This document shows, piece after piece, positions 17,787-27,600 of a stretch of 64,000 nt of DNA. Under the pieces are notes generated by a model. It worked only from the letters and a program-made list of their open reading frames with translations, searched no databases and was not told the origin of the DNA. The translations under genes were made by a program, and so were the position numbers. Every line of letters starts with the position of its first letter. Position 1 is the first letter of the stretch. This stretch comes from an uncultured Bacteroidales bacterium (lineage in GTDB: Bacteria; Bacteroidota; Bacteroidia; Bacteroidales; FEN-979). The stretch is from assembly GCA_903877385.1 (NCBI GenBank), contig CAIRDP010000054.1:124001-188000 (forward strand), read 5' to 3'.

Positions 17787-20216
17787 ATGAATTTCTTTAT
17801 TAAAGAAGGTAATTTTTATCTTAACGATAAAAAAGTATTTCTTAATTCGGGAGAGATCCATTATTTCAGGATCAGGCGCGATCTGTGGAACAAGCACCTG
17901 GCAGCAGCCAGGGAAGCCGGGCTAACCACGATCAGTACTTATGTTCCATGGGCCTGGCACGAATCAGAGGAAACGATTTTTGATTTTGACGGAGCCAGCT
18001 GTCCCGAACGGGACCTAAAAGGCTGGCTGGAGCTTTGCCAGTCCCACGGATTGAACTGTATCGTAAAACCGGGGCCATTTATCCTTGCTGAGTTCAGGGG
18101 GGCAGGACTGCCCGATTGGTTTATGGAACAGCATCGCGATGAGGTTAAAATGCGTAACAACAAAGGCGAGATATTTCCAAGTGACGGGGTCAGCCTGTTT
18201 AATAAGACATACCTCGAGAAAGTATCGCTATGGTATGATCAGATCATGCCGTTCATCGCTGAGCGCGAAGTCACAGCCGGCGGACCAATAATAATGATGC
18301 AGGTTTGCAATGAGATCGGCGTATTCTCGTGGCTGGCGCACCAGGCCGATTACAGTAATGTTGTAAAGGATCATTTCATCAAATACCTTGAACAAAAATT
18401 CACCGGCATTAAAGAAGTGAACAGCTTATGGGGAACAGCTTACAAGGATTTTATTCATGTTGAACTTCCTCCCGACGGCAGGCTCCCCTATGCATCCAAA
18501 GGCGACCGCAGCCGTGACCATGAATGGCATCTCTTCTGGAGAAAATATTACGGGGACTACCTGAGAATGCTCAGCGGCATGGCCAGGGAGAGAGGCGTCA
18601 GCCTTCCCCTGTATCACAACCTGCCCGGCTGGATCTATGGAAACGGCTATGAATTCCCGGTTAACATCAGCATGTATGAAGATCTGTTCGGAGATAAGAG
18701 CGAGATCATGTTCGGGGTGGATCATATTCCCGAATTCCTCTCGTACCGTAACATGCATGACGACAGGATCATTAATGATATAAGCTCTGCCATGCAGGGC
18801 AATAAACCGATGTTTGCTGCCGAGCTCCAATGCGGTTCCCGTGAATATCACGTGGTGACAAACCCGCGTGAGATGGAACTCTTCTACAAGGCAAGCGTTG
18901 CCAACGGTTTAACCGGCTGGAACTACTATATGTTCTCACAGGGCCTCAACCCCGCACGCAAGGGCTATTCTGGGGACACATTTTACTGGTTCAACCCCCT
19001 CAATGCAGAAGGTGAGCGGGGCAGCGCTTTTCCGTTGGTTAAACGGATGAGCAAACTAATTAAAACATCCGAAAACCTTATCGTCAACGCAAAGCGTAAA
19101 GCCGGGATCTGCATCCTTTTCTATCCGCCGTATTACGCCACAGAGCTGGAAAGGCCGCTTGACGTGAGGTGTGAACTTAAGTTTACCCCTTCGGCCATCC
19201 GCAGACCAGCATACTTTGACGGATTACTGAAAGCTTTGCTGATCCTCAATATCGATTATGACATGCTCGATCTCAGCCAGGTTTCAGCTGATGAGCTGCT
19301 TCACTATAAACAGGTATGGTGCTTCAGCACTGATGAAATGAATGCAAGGGAGCAGCAAACCATTGTGGATTATACAAAAGCCGGAGGCAACAGTGTTCTT
19401 TTCCCATACCTGCCCGACCGGGAGATGTCGCAAAAACCCTGTACCATCATTCGCGACGCAATCTCTATATCACCATCGGGAGTTGAGAACATTGATTCAC
19501 CCCTGGTCGACATCTTTGAATTCAAAGATATCAAGTGCTCGAATCCTCAGATCATTTATTCAGAAGTATCGGTTTCGGGAGCCGAAGTAATTGCCAGGAC
19601 TATTAATGGGAATGTCTGCGGATTTCTGAAATCGGTTGGAAACGGGTCCCTGCTTCAGCTGGGAACCTGGATCGGGTTTGATACCGAAGGGCATAAACCG
19701 GTGTATGAAGCGATCCTTAATAAGTCAGGAGCTAGACTAAGGCAGGCCTCGGCCGGGAATGCCGGTTTAGCTTTGAGAGAAAGATTCACAGAGGGTTCTG
19801 CTGTGCTTTTTATAGGGAATTATTACAATGAAGAGCAGGCCGGGAAAGTAAGCTATACCCATCCCCTCACCGGTGAAGCCATGAATATTCCTTACTCAAA
19901 GGATGAGATCTTATGGCCGGCCTTATATGGCGTACTTACCCCTGTATGCCTGGAAATTTCTGACGGAATACAGATTCTGCACAGCACTTCCGATATCCTG
20001 GGGGTGGAAGAGATTTACGGACAGATAGAGATCACTTTGTACGGCAACCGCGACCTGGCCGGGGAAATAGTGTTCGAAGGAGCCAATGTGAATAAAATCA
20101 TATCTGCTACCCTGAGGGGTAAAACCGTTAAAATGGTCCGTGACGAAAAACGCATCGCATTTTTATACAGCCATAAGCACAAGAGTGAAATGGTTCTTAA
20201 CATTGTCATTAGCTGA
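17787..20216 (+). CDS. Cytoplasmic GH35 enzyme (beta-galactosidase fold; possible beta-1,2-glucosyltransferase)
   Basis: The 809-residue protein starts at ATG 17787; an in-frame GTG at 17766 would add seven basic residues. No signal peptide, so cytoplasmic. The N-terminal GH35 TIM barrel is clear: FLNSGEIHYFRIRRDLW, TTISTYVPWAWHE, NCIVKPGPFILAEF, acid/base motif MMQVCNEIG (E176) and a probable nucleophile in MFAAELQCGSREY (E346). The second half is beta-rich. Most GH35 proteins are annotated as beta-galactosidases, but a GH35 enzyme from Ignavibacterium is known to transfer glucose between beta-1,2-gluco-oligosaccharides. Next to a GH94 phosphorylase and GH144-type proteins, that activity is more likely here than lactose cleavage. 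The specific activity is inference; the family is secure. Confidence 0.85.
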   Translation: MNFFIKEGNFYLNDKKVFLNSGEIHYFRIRRDLWNKHLAAAREAGLTTISTYVPWAWHESEETIFDFDGASCPERDLKGWLELCQSHGLNCIVKPGPFILAEFRGAGLPDWFMEQHRDEVKMRNNKGEIFPSDGVSLFNKTYLEKVSLWYDQIMPFIAEREVTAGGPIIMMQVCNEIGVFSWLAHQADYSNVVKDHFIKYLEQKFTGIKEVNSLWGTAYKDFIHVELPPDGRLPYASKGDRSRDHEWHLFWRKYYGDYLRMLSGMARERGVSLPLYHNLPGWIYGNGYEFPVNISMYEDLFGDKSEIMFGVDHIPEFLSYRNMHDDRIINDISSAMQGNKPMFAAELQCGSREYHVVTNPREMELFYKASVANGLTGWNYYMFSQGLNPARKGYSGDTFYWFNPLNAEGERGSAFPLVKRMSKLIKTSENLIVNAKRKAGICILFYPPYYATELERPLDVRCELKFTPSAIRRPAYFDGLLKALLILNIDYDMLDLSQVSADELLHYKQVWCFSTDEMNAREQQTIVDYTKAGGNSVLFPYLPDREMSQKPCTIIRDAISISPSGVENIDSPLVDIFEFKDIKCSNPQIIYSEVSVSGAEVIARTINGNVCGFLKSVGNGSLLQLGTWIGFDTEGHKPVYEAILNKSGARLRQASAGNAGLALRERFTEGSAVLFIGNYYNEEQAGKVSYTHPLTGEAMNIPYSKDEILWPALYGVLTPVCLEISDGIQILHSTSDILGVEEIYGQIEITLYGNRDLAGEIVFEGANVNKIISATLRGKTVKMVRDEKRIAFLYSHKHKSEMVLNIVIS

Positions 20217-20240
20217 ATTACCTGAATCAATTCCATCAAG

Positions 20241-23200
20241 ATGTCAGTGAACAACACTAAGGATAATCACAGGGATGAACCCCCGGGTAAACCCCGGCAT
20301 GATGTTCCAACTCAGGCTGAAGGGAATTTTCCGGGAGAGATCAGAAATTCGGAAGGACTTTCCATCAGGTTCCTCGAAAATGGCTCTCTTAAGTGCATTG
20401 AAGCCGGTCCTGTAAGGATCAGCCTGAAAGCTGCAACGGCATTTTCGGGACCCGGAGCAAACATTTACCTCAGAAAAAGGACAAAACCTTGTGAATTCAC
20501 AGTTCTTTCAGGTCCGGAAAGCGATAGCCGTTTCATTGTAAAAGAGGATGCCTTTATTGCTGAAGGCAGCTGGGGAGGCCTGGACTATACCTGTGTTCTT
20601 AAGCTTTCGAAAAAAAGTCTGAGCTGGGCCTGGAGCATTGATATTACAAATTCATCTGAGGATACAGTTGAACTCGATCTGATCTGTATGCAGGATGCCG
20701 GGCTCAAGCAGGCGACCGACGGTCTCATCAATGAGTATTATGTAAGCCAGTATCTTGAACGCAGGATCCTTAAAGACCCGAACTATGGTTCAGTGGTATG
20801 CTGCCGGCAGAATATGAAAGAACCGGCAGGCAATCCATGGCTTATGATGGCTTGCAAAAACTCTGCAATAGCCGCTAGTGTTGACGGCATGCAGTTTTAT
20901 GGTCAAACATACCGTGAAACGGGAATCCCGGAAGGCCTACTTTCAGAAAAGTTGGGGGGCGAATATTCCGGCGAATCTTCTGTGCTTGCCTTGCAGGAGA
21001 AACCCTTTAAACTGCCTGCGGAACACCATCATAAAAGTGTGTTTTTTGCCACTTATCTGCCTGACCATGCCCGCGCAACCTCAGATGATGACCTGAAACT
21101 ATTGCCCGGTCTTATTTCTGAATTTGATGATGAAGTTCTATCTGGGGTTTCAAGCGGGTTGCGGAATGCTCAAGTAAACATATTCAAAACCTCTGGTTTT
21201 TTACCGGTTGATGACCTGAACGGGGATGACCTTAATGGCTTTTTCGGTAGGGAAAGACGGCATGCCGAATATAAGAACGGAAGGCTGCTTTCATTTTTCT
21301 GCGGACAAAACGAGCATGTTGTGCTGCGTACGAAGGAAGTGCTGGCCGACCGTCCGCATGCCCACATCATGCAAGCGAAGGCAGGTTATGCTCCCGATGA
21401 AAACATCGTTTCTACCACATCTTTTGCTTTTGGCGTTTTTAATTCACACCTCAGCCAGGGCAATACAAATTTCAACATCTTCCTTTCAGTATGTACGACA
21501 GCATTCAACCAGTCCCCTGAAACCGGGCAGAGGATCTTTGTCGTCATCAAGGGGAGGCGATATCTCCTTGGAGTTCCTTCGGTTTTTGAGATGGGCTTAA
21601 ACCATTGCCGGTGGATTTATAAACATGGAGACCATTGCTTCCAGGTCCGAAGCTGGACATCTAAAACCAGCCCCCGGGTCAATATGGACTTCAAGGTGCT
21701 TCAAGGAGGAGATGTGGACCTTTTAATTACACATCATTTTGACCGGCTTAACGGCTGGAAAATCAGCCCGGGAACCAATGTTGGTGAGTACACGGGCAGG
21801 CCTGAGGCAGGCAGCATGATTGCCTGCAAATTTCCCCAGGCACAATTCAAAATGCTTGTCAACAGCACCGATTGTGAATTCAAAGCATGCGGTGATGAAG
21901 CGCTTTACAGCGACAATACAAGCCATGGAGATCCTTTTTTCGTTCTCGACGTAAAGGAGACATCCGATTTCTGCTTGAGCTTTATCGCCGAGGTTTGTTC
22001 TGTCGTCAAGGCTGTTAAAATTGAGAATGCCGATGAACAGTGGCTGGCTGATTGCCGCGATGCCCGCTCGGCCTGGCAGGAACTTAGCCTGAACATTTCA
22101 ATAAAAGGAGAGCAGGAAGATATTGCCGCAATCGGGGAGATCCTTCCCTGGTATGGAATGAATGCGCTCACCCATTTTTTAACGCCTTACGGGCTTGAAC
22201 AATTCAGCGGAGCCGCCTGGGGAACCCGAGATATTGCACAGGGCCCGTTTGACCTGCTGCTGTGCATGGAAAAATTTGCAGAAGCCCGCCAGGTAATATG
22301 CATCATTTTCTCAAATCAGAATGCCGACGGTGGCTGGCCTCAATGGTGGATGTTCGACAGTTATTCCAACATAAGGGCCGACAGTTCGCATGGAGATGTT
22401 TTTTACTGGTGTATTATTGCCCTCAGCAACTATATCAAAGTTACAGGCGACCTGAAGATTCTGGATGAGATCCTCCCCTACTATCATGAGAATGGTGCCA
22501 ACCATGCCGAAAAAACTGCCCTGAGCGAACATGTTGACAGGCTGGTTAAAATGATCATTAATTCATTTATCCCGGGTACTTCCCTGGTCCCGTTTGGAGG
22601 CGGTGACTGGAATGATTCCCTTCAGCCGGTAAGCAGGGAGCTCGCTCAACGAATGATATCGAGCTGGACCGTTGAAATGAATTACCAGGCTTTTCACCAG
22701 TACCGCCTGGTGTATGAGCAAACCGATGCCAAAAGAGCTGATGAATTAAAAGAAATCTGCGAAAAGATCAAAGCAGATTTCAACTTGCACCTGGTCAGGG
22801 ACGGGGTGGTTGCAGGGTACGGGCTGCTTGAAGAGGACCGCAGCATCAGTCTGCTGCTGCATCCAGTTGATGACAGAACCGGCATCCGTTACAGCATACT
22901 GCCGATGAACCGCGGCATCATCAGTGGAATTTTCACGAAAGAACAGGCTCTGCAGCATCTTGACCTGGTTGAGAAGAAGCTAAAAGGCCCTGATGGCGCC
23001 CGTTTGATGGACCGTCCGCTCAAATACAAAGGCGGAGTTCAAACCCTGTTCCAGAGAGCCGAAAGCAGTACCTTCTTTGGCCGGGAAATCGGCCTGATGT
23101 ATGTGCATGAACATATACGTTATGCCGAATCACAGGCCCGTACCGGTAGGGCCGATGCTTTTATCAAAGCCCTGCGGCAGGCAATCCCGGTGGCTTACAG

Positions 23201-23675
23201 GGATATTGTGCCCTGCGGGGATATAAGGCAATCGAATTGTTATTACAGCAGTTCGGATGTCACATTCAGGAACCGTTATGAAGCAGATGAGCTGTACCAA
23301 GAAATAAAAACGGGAAAGATCACCCTTAAAGGGGGCTGGAGGGTTTATTCCAGTGGGCCGGGCATCTACATTGGCATCGTAGTTTCCCGCCTGCTTGGTT
23401 TGCGCCTGGAATCAGGAAATGTAATTCTTGACCCCGTACTTCCCTTTTCGATGGATGGCTTATCGGCTACATTGGATTTTATGGGCCATTCCTTAACAAT
23501 CAGGTATGCTGTAAAGGAAAACAATTTTGCTCCTAAAGCTGTTTCAGTTAACGGAAAACCTGTTCGGTTTACTTATGAAGACAACAACTATCGCCAGGGC
23601 GGGGCTGTTATCCCCAAAGCAATATTTTCAGCTTTGCTGGACCTGGAGGAGAATGTTGCAGATATAGAACTATAG
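20241..23675 (+). CDS. GH94 glycoside phosphorylase, probable 1,2-beta-oligoglucan phosphorylase
   Basis: A 1144-residue protein without signal peptide. The N-terminal half is the beta-sandwich lid region (WGGLDYTCVLKLSKKSLSWA). The C-terminal half is an (alpha/alpha)6 barrel with GH94 motifs: WGTRDIAQGPFDLLL, NADGGWPQWWMFD, FGGGDWNDSLQPV (D789/D792, the motif holding the general acid) and the ending SCYYSSSD-like QSNCYYSSSDVTF. GH94 members use phosphate to split beta-linked oligosaccharides to alpha-glucose 1-phosphate. The length and split layout match 1,2-beta-oligoglucan phosphorylases better than cellobiose phosphorylase (about 800 residues). It would feed glucose 1-phosphate to glycolysis without spending ATP. 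It is the last gene of the locus, 24 bp after GH35. Family secure; linkage specificity inferred. Confidence 0.87.
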   Translation: MSVNNTKDNHRDEPPGKPRHDVPTQAEGNFPGEIRNSEGLSIRFLENGSLKCIEAGPVRISLKAATAFSGPGANIYLRKRTKPCEFTVLSGPESDSRFIVKEDAFIAEGSWGGLDYTCVLKLSKKSLSWAWSIDITNSSEDTVELDLICMQDAGLKQATDGLINEYYVSQYLERRILKDPNYGSVVCCRQNMKEPAGNPWLMMACKNSAIAASVDGMQFYGQTYRETGIPEGLLSEKLGGEYSGESSVLALQEKPFKLPAEHHHKSVFFATYLPDHARATSDDDLKLLPGLISEFDDEVLSGVSSGLRNAQVNIFKTSGFLPVDDLNGDDLNGFFGRERRHAEYKNGRLLSFFCGQNEHVVLRTKEVLADRPHAHIMQAKAGYAPDENIVSTTSFAFGVFNSHLSQGNTNFNIFLSVCTTAFNQSPETGQRIFVVIKGRRYLLGVPSVFEMGLNHCRWIYKHGDHCFQVRSWTSKTSPRVNMDFKVLQGGDVDLLITHHFDRLNGWKISPGTNVGEYTGRPEAGSMIACKFPQAQFKMLVNSTDCEFKACGDEALYSDNTSHGDPFFVLDVKETSDFCLSFIAEVCSVVKAVKIENADEQWLADCRDARSAWQELSLNISIKGEQEDIAAIGEILPWYGMNALTHFLTPYGLEQFSGAAWGTRDIAQGPFDLLLCMEKFAEARQVICIIFSNQNADGGWPQWWMFDSYSNIRADSSHGDVFYWCIIALSNYIKVTGDLKILDEILPYYHENGANHAEKTALSEHVDRLVKMIINSFIPGTSLVPFGGGDWNDSLQPVSRELAQRMISSWTVEMNYQAFHQYRLVYEQTDAKRADELKEICEKIKADFNLHLVRDGVVAGYGLLEEDRSISLLLHPVDDRTGIRYSILPMNRGIISGIFTKEQALQHLDLVEKKLKGPDGARLMDRPLKYKGGVQTLFQRAESSTFFGREIGLMYVHEHIRYAESQARTGRADAFIKALRQAIPVAYRDIVPCGDIRQSNCYYSSSDVTFRNRYEADELYQEIKTGKITLKGGWRVYSSGPGIYIGIVVSRLLGLRLESGNVILDPVLPFSMDGLSATLDFMGHSLTIRYAVKENNFAPKAVSVNGKPVRFTYEDNNYRQGGAVIPKAIFSALLDLEENVADIEL

Positions 23676-23743
23676 AGGGGAGAAGCCAGGGAACCTCACG
23701 ACCTGATTTTTCTCTTCGGGAATCTGCTTTATGGGAACCTGCT

Positions 23744-24685
23744 TTATTTCAGGTTATTCAGAACAGAACCGTCTTTCAAATACAAATCCATTTCCCGAAA
23801 AGACAGTTTCCATGTAAAAGAGAAGTCCATAACCTGGATCACATGCGGAAATGCAAAGTAATCATCAACAACAATATTTAACATCCCGCTTCTTAAATAA
23901 AAGTTTCCCAGCAAACTATCTTTTACTTCCGATAGTTTAAATGATTTTTCATAAGTCTCCTTATCCCCGAATGCATCAATCCATTCGCTTTCGGAATACG
24001 TTTTTTTGTGTTCATCTAATTTTTGCCCGATCAGGATTTTCATTTTGCTTTTCAATGCCGGCAATTTGGAAGGATCAATTTCATTCAGAAGCGAAATTTC
24101 CTTATTTTTCGTTAAATCAAATGTGTGATAAACCTTCCCGGCAGACAAATAAGGGCCCATATACTCCCATTCAAACGAGGTGCTCAGAATATTCTTTTCG
24201 GCAAGGAGGAAAACCAGTTTTGGCTTTTTGCCGCCCTCATTTGTATATTCTGCAAGTTCATCGTTCAGCGTTTTGCCGTTTGATAAAATAAGCCTGGCAG
24301 CATCAGGTATCCTCGCATAGGTTTTAAAGGAAACATCTGTTTTGTACAATTTCACCGATGAAAATTTCGTGCTGTTGGGTTTATTCCAGTTCCCTGTAAT
24401 GCTGTCGCCGAAATTTGTACAGTTAAAGATGCCCGTACAAATCCCGTCTTTGTTCATTTCATTGAGGATTATCTGTTTAGCCTTGACTGTTCCCGACAAT
24501 GGAATGATCCCTCCGTCTTTTTTATAGAAGTAAGTACCTGAAAATGGACCGTCGGTTGAAGGGATGTTCAATTCGACCCAAACGGGTAAATTTCCCGCGA
24601 TATAGCCCTCATAGGATTGGGCCACCGATACTTTCAAACAACCCAGGATGAAAAGACAGCCCAGGAGCAAGGTTTTCTTCTTCAT
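23744..24685 (-). CDS. Hypothetical exported protein downstream of purL
   Basis: A 313-residue protein of unknown function. The signal peptide is MKKKTLLLGCLFILGCLKVS followed by VAQ; it contains Cys residues but cleavage after VAQ looks more likely than lipidation. The remainder is predicted beta-rich, with YEGYIAGNLPVWVELNIPS, DSITGNWNKPNSTKFSSVKL and a C-terminal part FPHVIQVMDFSFTWKLSFREM. I recognise no family. Its start codon overlaps the purL stop as ATGA, so it is translationally coupled to purL although no functional link is apparent. Between its stop and the GH94 stop (convergent) is a short region with two copies of GGGAAYCTGCTTTAT (23718-23747). Confidence 0.7.
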   Translation of the reverse strand: MKKKTLLLGCLFILGCLKVSVAQSYEGYIAGNLPVWVELNIPSTDGPFSGTYFYKKDGGIIPLSGTVKAKQIILNEMNKDGICTGIFNCTNFGDSITGNWNKPNSTKFSSVKLYKTDVSFKTYARIPDAARLILSNGKTLNDELAEYTNEGGKKPKLVFLLAEKNILSTSFEWEYMGPYLSAGKVYHTFDLTKNKEISLLNEIDPSKLPALKSKMKILIGQKLDEHKKTYSESEWIDAFGDKETYEKSFKLSEVKDSLLGNFYLRSGMLNIVVDDYFAFPHVIQVMDFSFTWKLSFREMDLYLKDGSVLNNLK

Positions 24686-27600
24686 ATGCCGGTATTAAGC
24701 TGCAACGCCATTTTATCTTCTATCCATTTCCTTGCATTCACGAAAGCCTCGATCCATGGGGCAACCTCATCCGCCTTGCGGTCTTCGGGATAATAAGCCC
24801 ATTGCCAGGGCAGAACAGCATCTTCAATATGCGGCATGATTGCCAGGTGGCGGCCGTCGGCCGAAGAGATGCAGGCCGCATCATACTGTGAACCGTTGGG
24901 ATTTGCAGGATACCCGTGGTAGCTGAATTTAGCAGGGATATGGTAATTCTCTTCGGTGAGCGGGAAATTGAACTTTCCTTCACCGTGTGCAGTCCACACT
25001 CCCAGCCTTGCCCCGGCAAGTGAATGAAGCATCACCGAATGATTTTCCTGTACGCTGAGGTTGATAAACGCGCATTCGTATTTATGCGAATCGTTCCACG
25101 ACATCTTTGGGTGCAGCTGATGTTCAGGACAGATCAGGCCAAGCTCGACCAGCAGCTGGCAGCCGTTGCAAACGCCCAGGCTCAGGGTGTCTTCGCGGGC
25201 AAAGAAATTGCCGAGCGCTTTCCTGGCTTTTTCATTGTACAGGAAAGAACCCGCCCAGCCTTTGGCCGAGCCAAGCACGTCGGAATTGCTGAAACCTCCC
25301 ACAAAGGCAATCATATTTACATCTTCCAGCGTTTCCCTTCCCGAGATGAGATCGGTCATATGAATATCCTTCACATCCATACCGGCCATATACATAGCCC
25401 AGGCCATGTCGCGGTCACGGTTTACTCCCTGCTCGCGGATGATGGCAGTCTTCACGCCGGTGGGCTTGCGGCGTTCAAGGTCTATGCCGTACTGTTGAGC
25501 ATTTCCCTGGAATTTTTCAGGGAAACGGAATTTTATGGGCTGGTTCTTGTAATTGGTATAGCGATCAAGGGCCAGTTTTTCGCCGCATTGTTTACGGTCG
25601 AGGAGGTAAGAGGTTTTAAACCAAATATCCCTGTAATGGTCTGTATCAAGTGAATAATACTGTTCATGAAGGCGGATGAGGACTCTCCGTTCATCCGACG
25701 GGCGGCCGATGCTGTGAACTTTCAGGCCTGAGGATGTTTCCATATCCGACATCAATTTCCCTGCTTCATTTTCCTTTACCTGTAAAACCAGTCCGGGATT
25801 CTCAGAGAACAGTAGCTTTACCAGGTCTGTTTCACCTATGCCTCCCAGGTCAATATCAAGGCCCAGGCCGGTATGGGGGAAGGTCATTTCCAGCAAGGTA
25901 GTGATGAGCCCTCCGGCCGAAATATCATGCCCTGCAAGCACCCTGCTTTTGTTGATCCATTCCTGGACGACGGCAAAGGCAGCAGCAAACGCCCTTGGAT
26001 TCTTTATATCCGGGGCAGAGTCACCCAAACGGTTCATCACCTGGGCAAAACTGCTGCCGCCCAGGGAGTACTCATCCGCAGACAAATTAATATATAATAA
26101 AACGGTGCCCTTTTGTTCGGAGAGCAGGGGGCTTACCACTTTGCTGACCTCCGAAACCTCGCCCACGGCTGAAATGATGACGGTGCCGGGGCTATAAACC
26201 ACCTTGCCGTCGGGGTATTTCTGGGTCATCGAAAGACTGTCCTTCCCTGTAGGGATATTGATCCCAAGGCTGATGGCAAATTCGCTTACCGCCTGCACTG
26301 CGGTGTAAAGCCGGGCATCCTCGCCTTTGTTTTTACAGGGCCACATCCAGTTTGCACTCAGCGAGACGCCTTTTAGTCCGTGGCTCAGGGGCGCCCATAC
26401 AATATTGGTGAGAGCTTCGGCAATTGAGATCCTTGAACCGGCTGCGGGGTCGATCAGGGCAACAGCCGGAGCATGTCCGAGAGATGTTGCGATCCCTTTT
26501 TTGCCCTGGTAATCAAGGGCCACGACCCCGGTGTTGTTTAACGGGAGCTGAACAGGGCCGCAGGTTTGCTGCATGGCGATTTTACCTGAAACAGCACGGT
26601 CAACCTTGTTGGTGAGCCAGTCCTTGCAGGCGACGGCTTCGATTTGCAGAACCTGGGTCAGCAGCTTATACAAATCGGGATGCGAGATGCGAGATGCAGG
26701 ATATTCAAGATCCTGCATCCTGTATCCTGCATCCGTAGTATCGTTCATGATGGTCTTGGGCGGTTGTCCGAAGAAGTCATCCACATTCAGATCAATGGGG
26801 CTGGTTCCGTTGCGGCGGTCGGTAAATGTAAGCTGGTGGTCGCCGGTGGCTTTACCTGCCACATACATTGGAGCCCGTTCACGTTTTGCAACTTCCCCGA
26901 GCAGGCTGATATCCTTTTCCCTCATCAGCAGCCCCATTCTTTCCTGGGACTCATTGCCGATGATCTCCTTGTCGGAAAGTGTAGGGTCTCCAACCGGTAA
27001 AGCATCAATATAAATCTCCCCTCCTGTGGCTTCGACCAGCTCGGATATGGAATTCAAATGCCCGCCGGCTCCGTGGTCATGAATTGACACGATAGGATTT
27101 TCCTCCATTTCAACCATGGCACGGATGGCATTGAAGACCCTTTTCTGCATTTCGGGATTCGAACGCTGAACTGCATTCAGTTCGATGGCATTTCCGTATT
27201 CCCCGGTGGCAACTGATGAAACAGCTCCCCCGCCCATGCCTATGCGGTAGTTATCGCCACCCAGGATGATTACATCTTCTCCGCCTTCTGGTATTTCCTT
27301 CAGGCTGTCCTCGCTCTTTCCAAACCCAATGCCGCCGGCCATCATGATCACTTTATCGTAACCAAAGACCTTGTTGTTTTCGGCATGTTCAAATGTGAGT
27401 ACCGAACCGCAGATAAGGGCTTGTCCGAATTTGTTTCCGAAATCGCTTGCCCCGTTGGAGGCTTTTATCAGCAGATCTTCGGGATTTTTATATAACCATT
27501 TACGGGCGGGAAAAGTTTTTTCCCATTCACGCCCTCCGTCCAGCCTTGGATAGGAAGTCATATAAACCGCTGTACCTGCCAGGGGGATACTTCCCTTTCC

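Noticed and set aside
25024-25653. 209-residue plus-strand open frame
   Set aside because: Antisense to purL, no start context and no family features.
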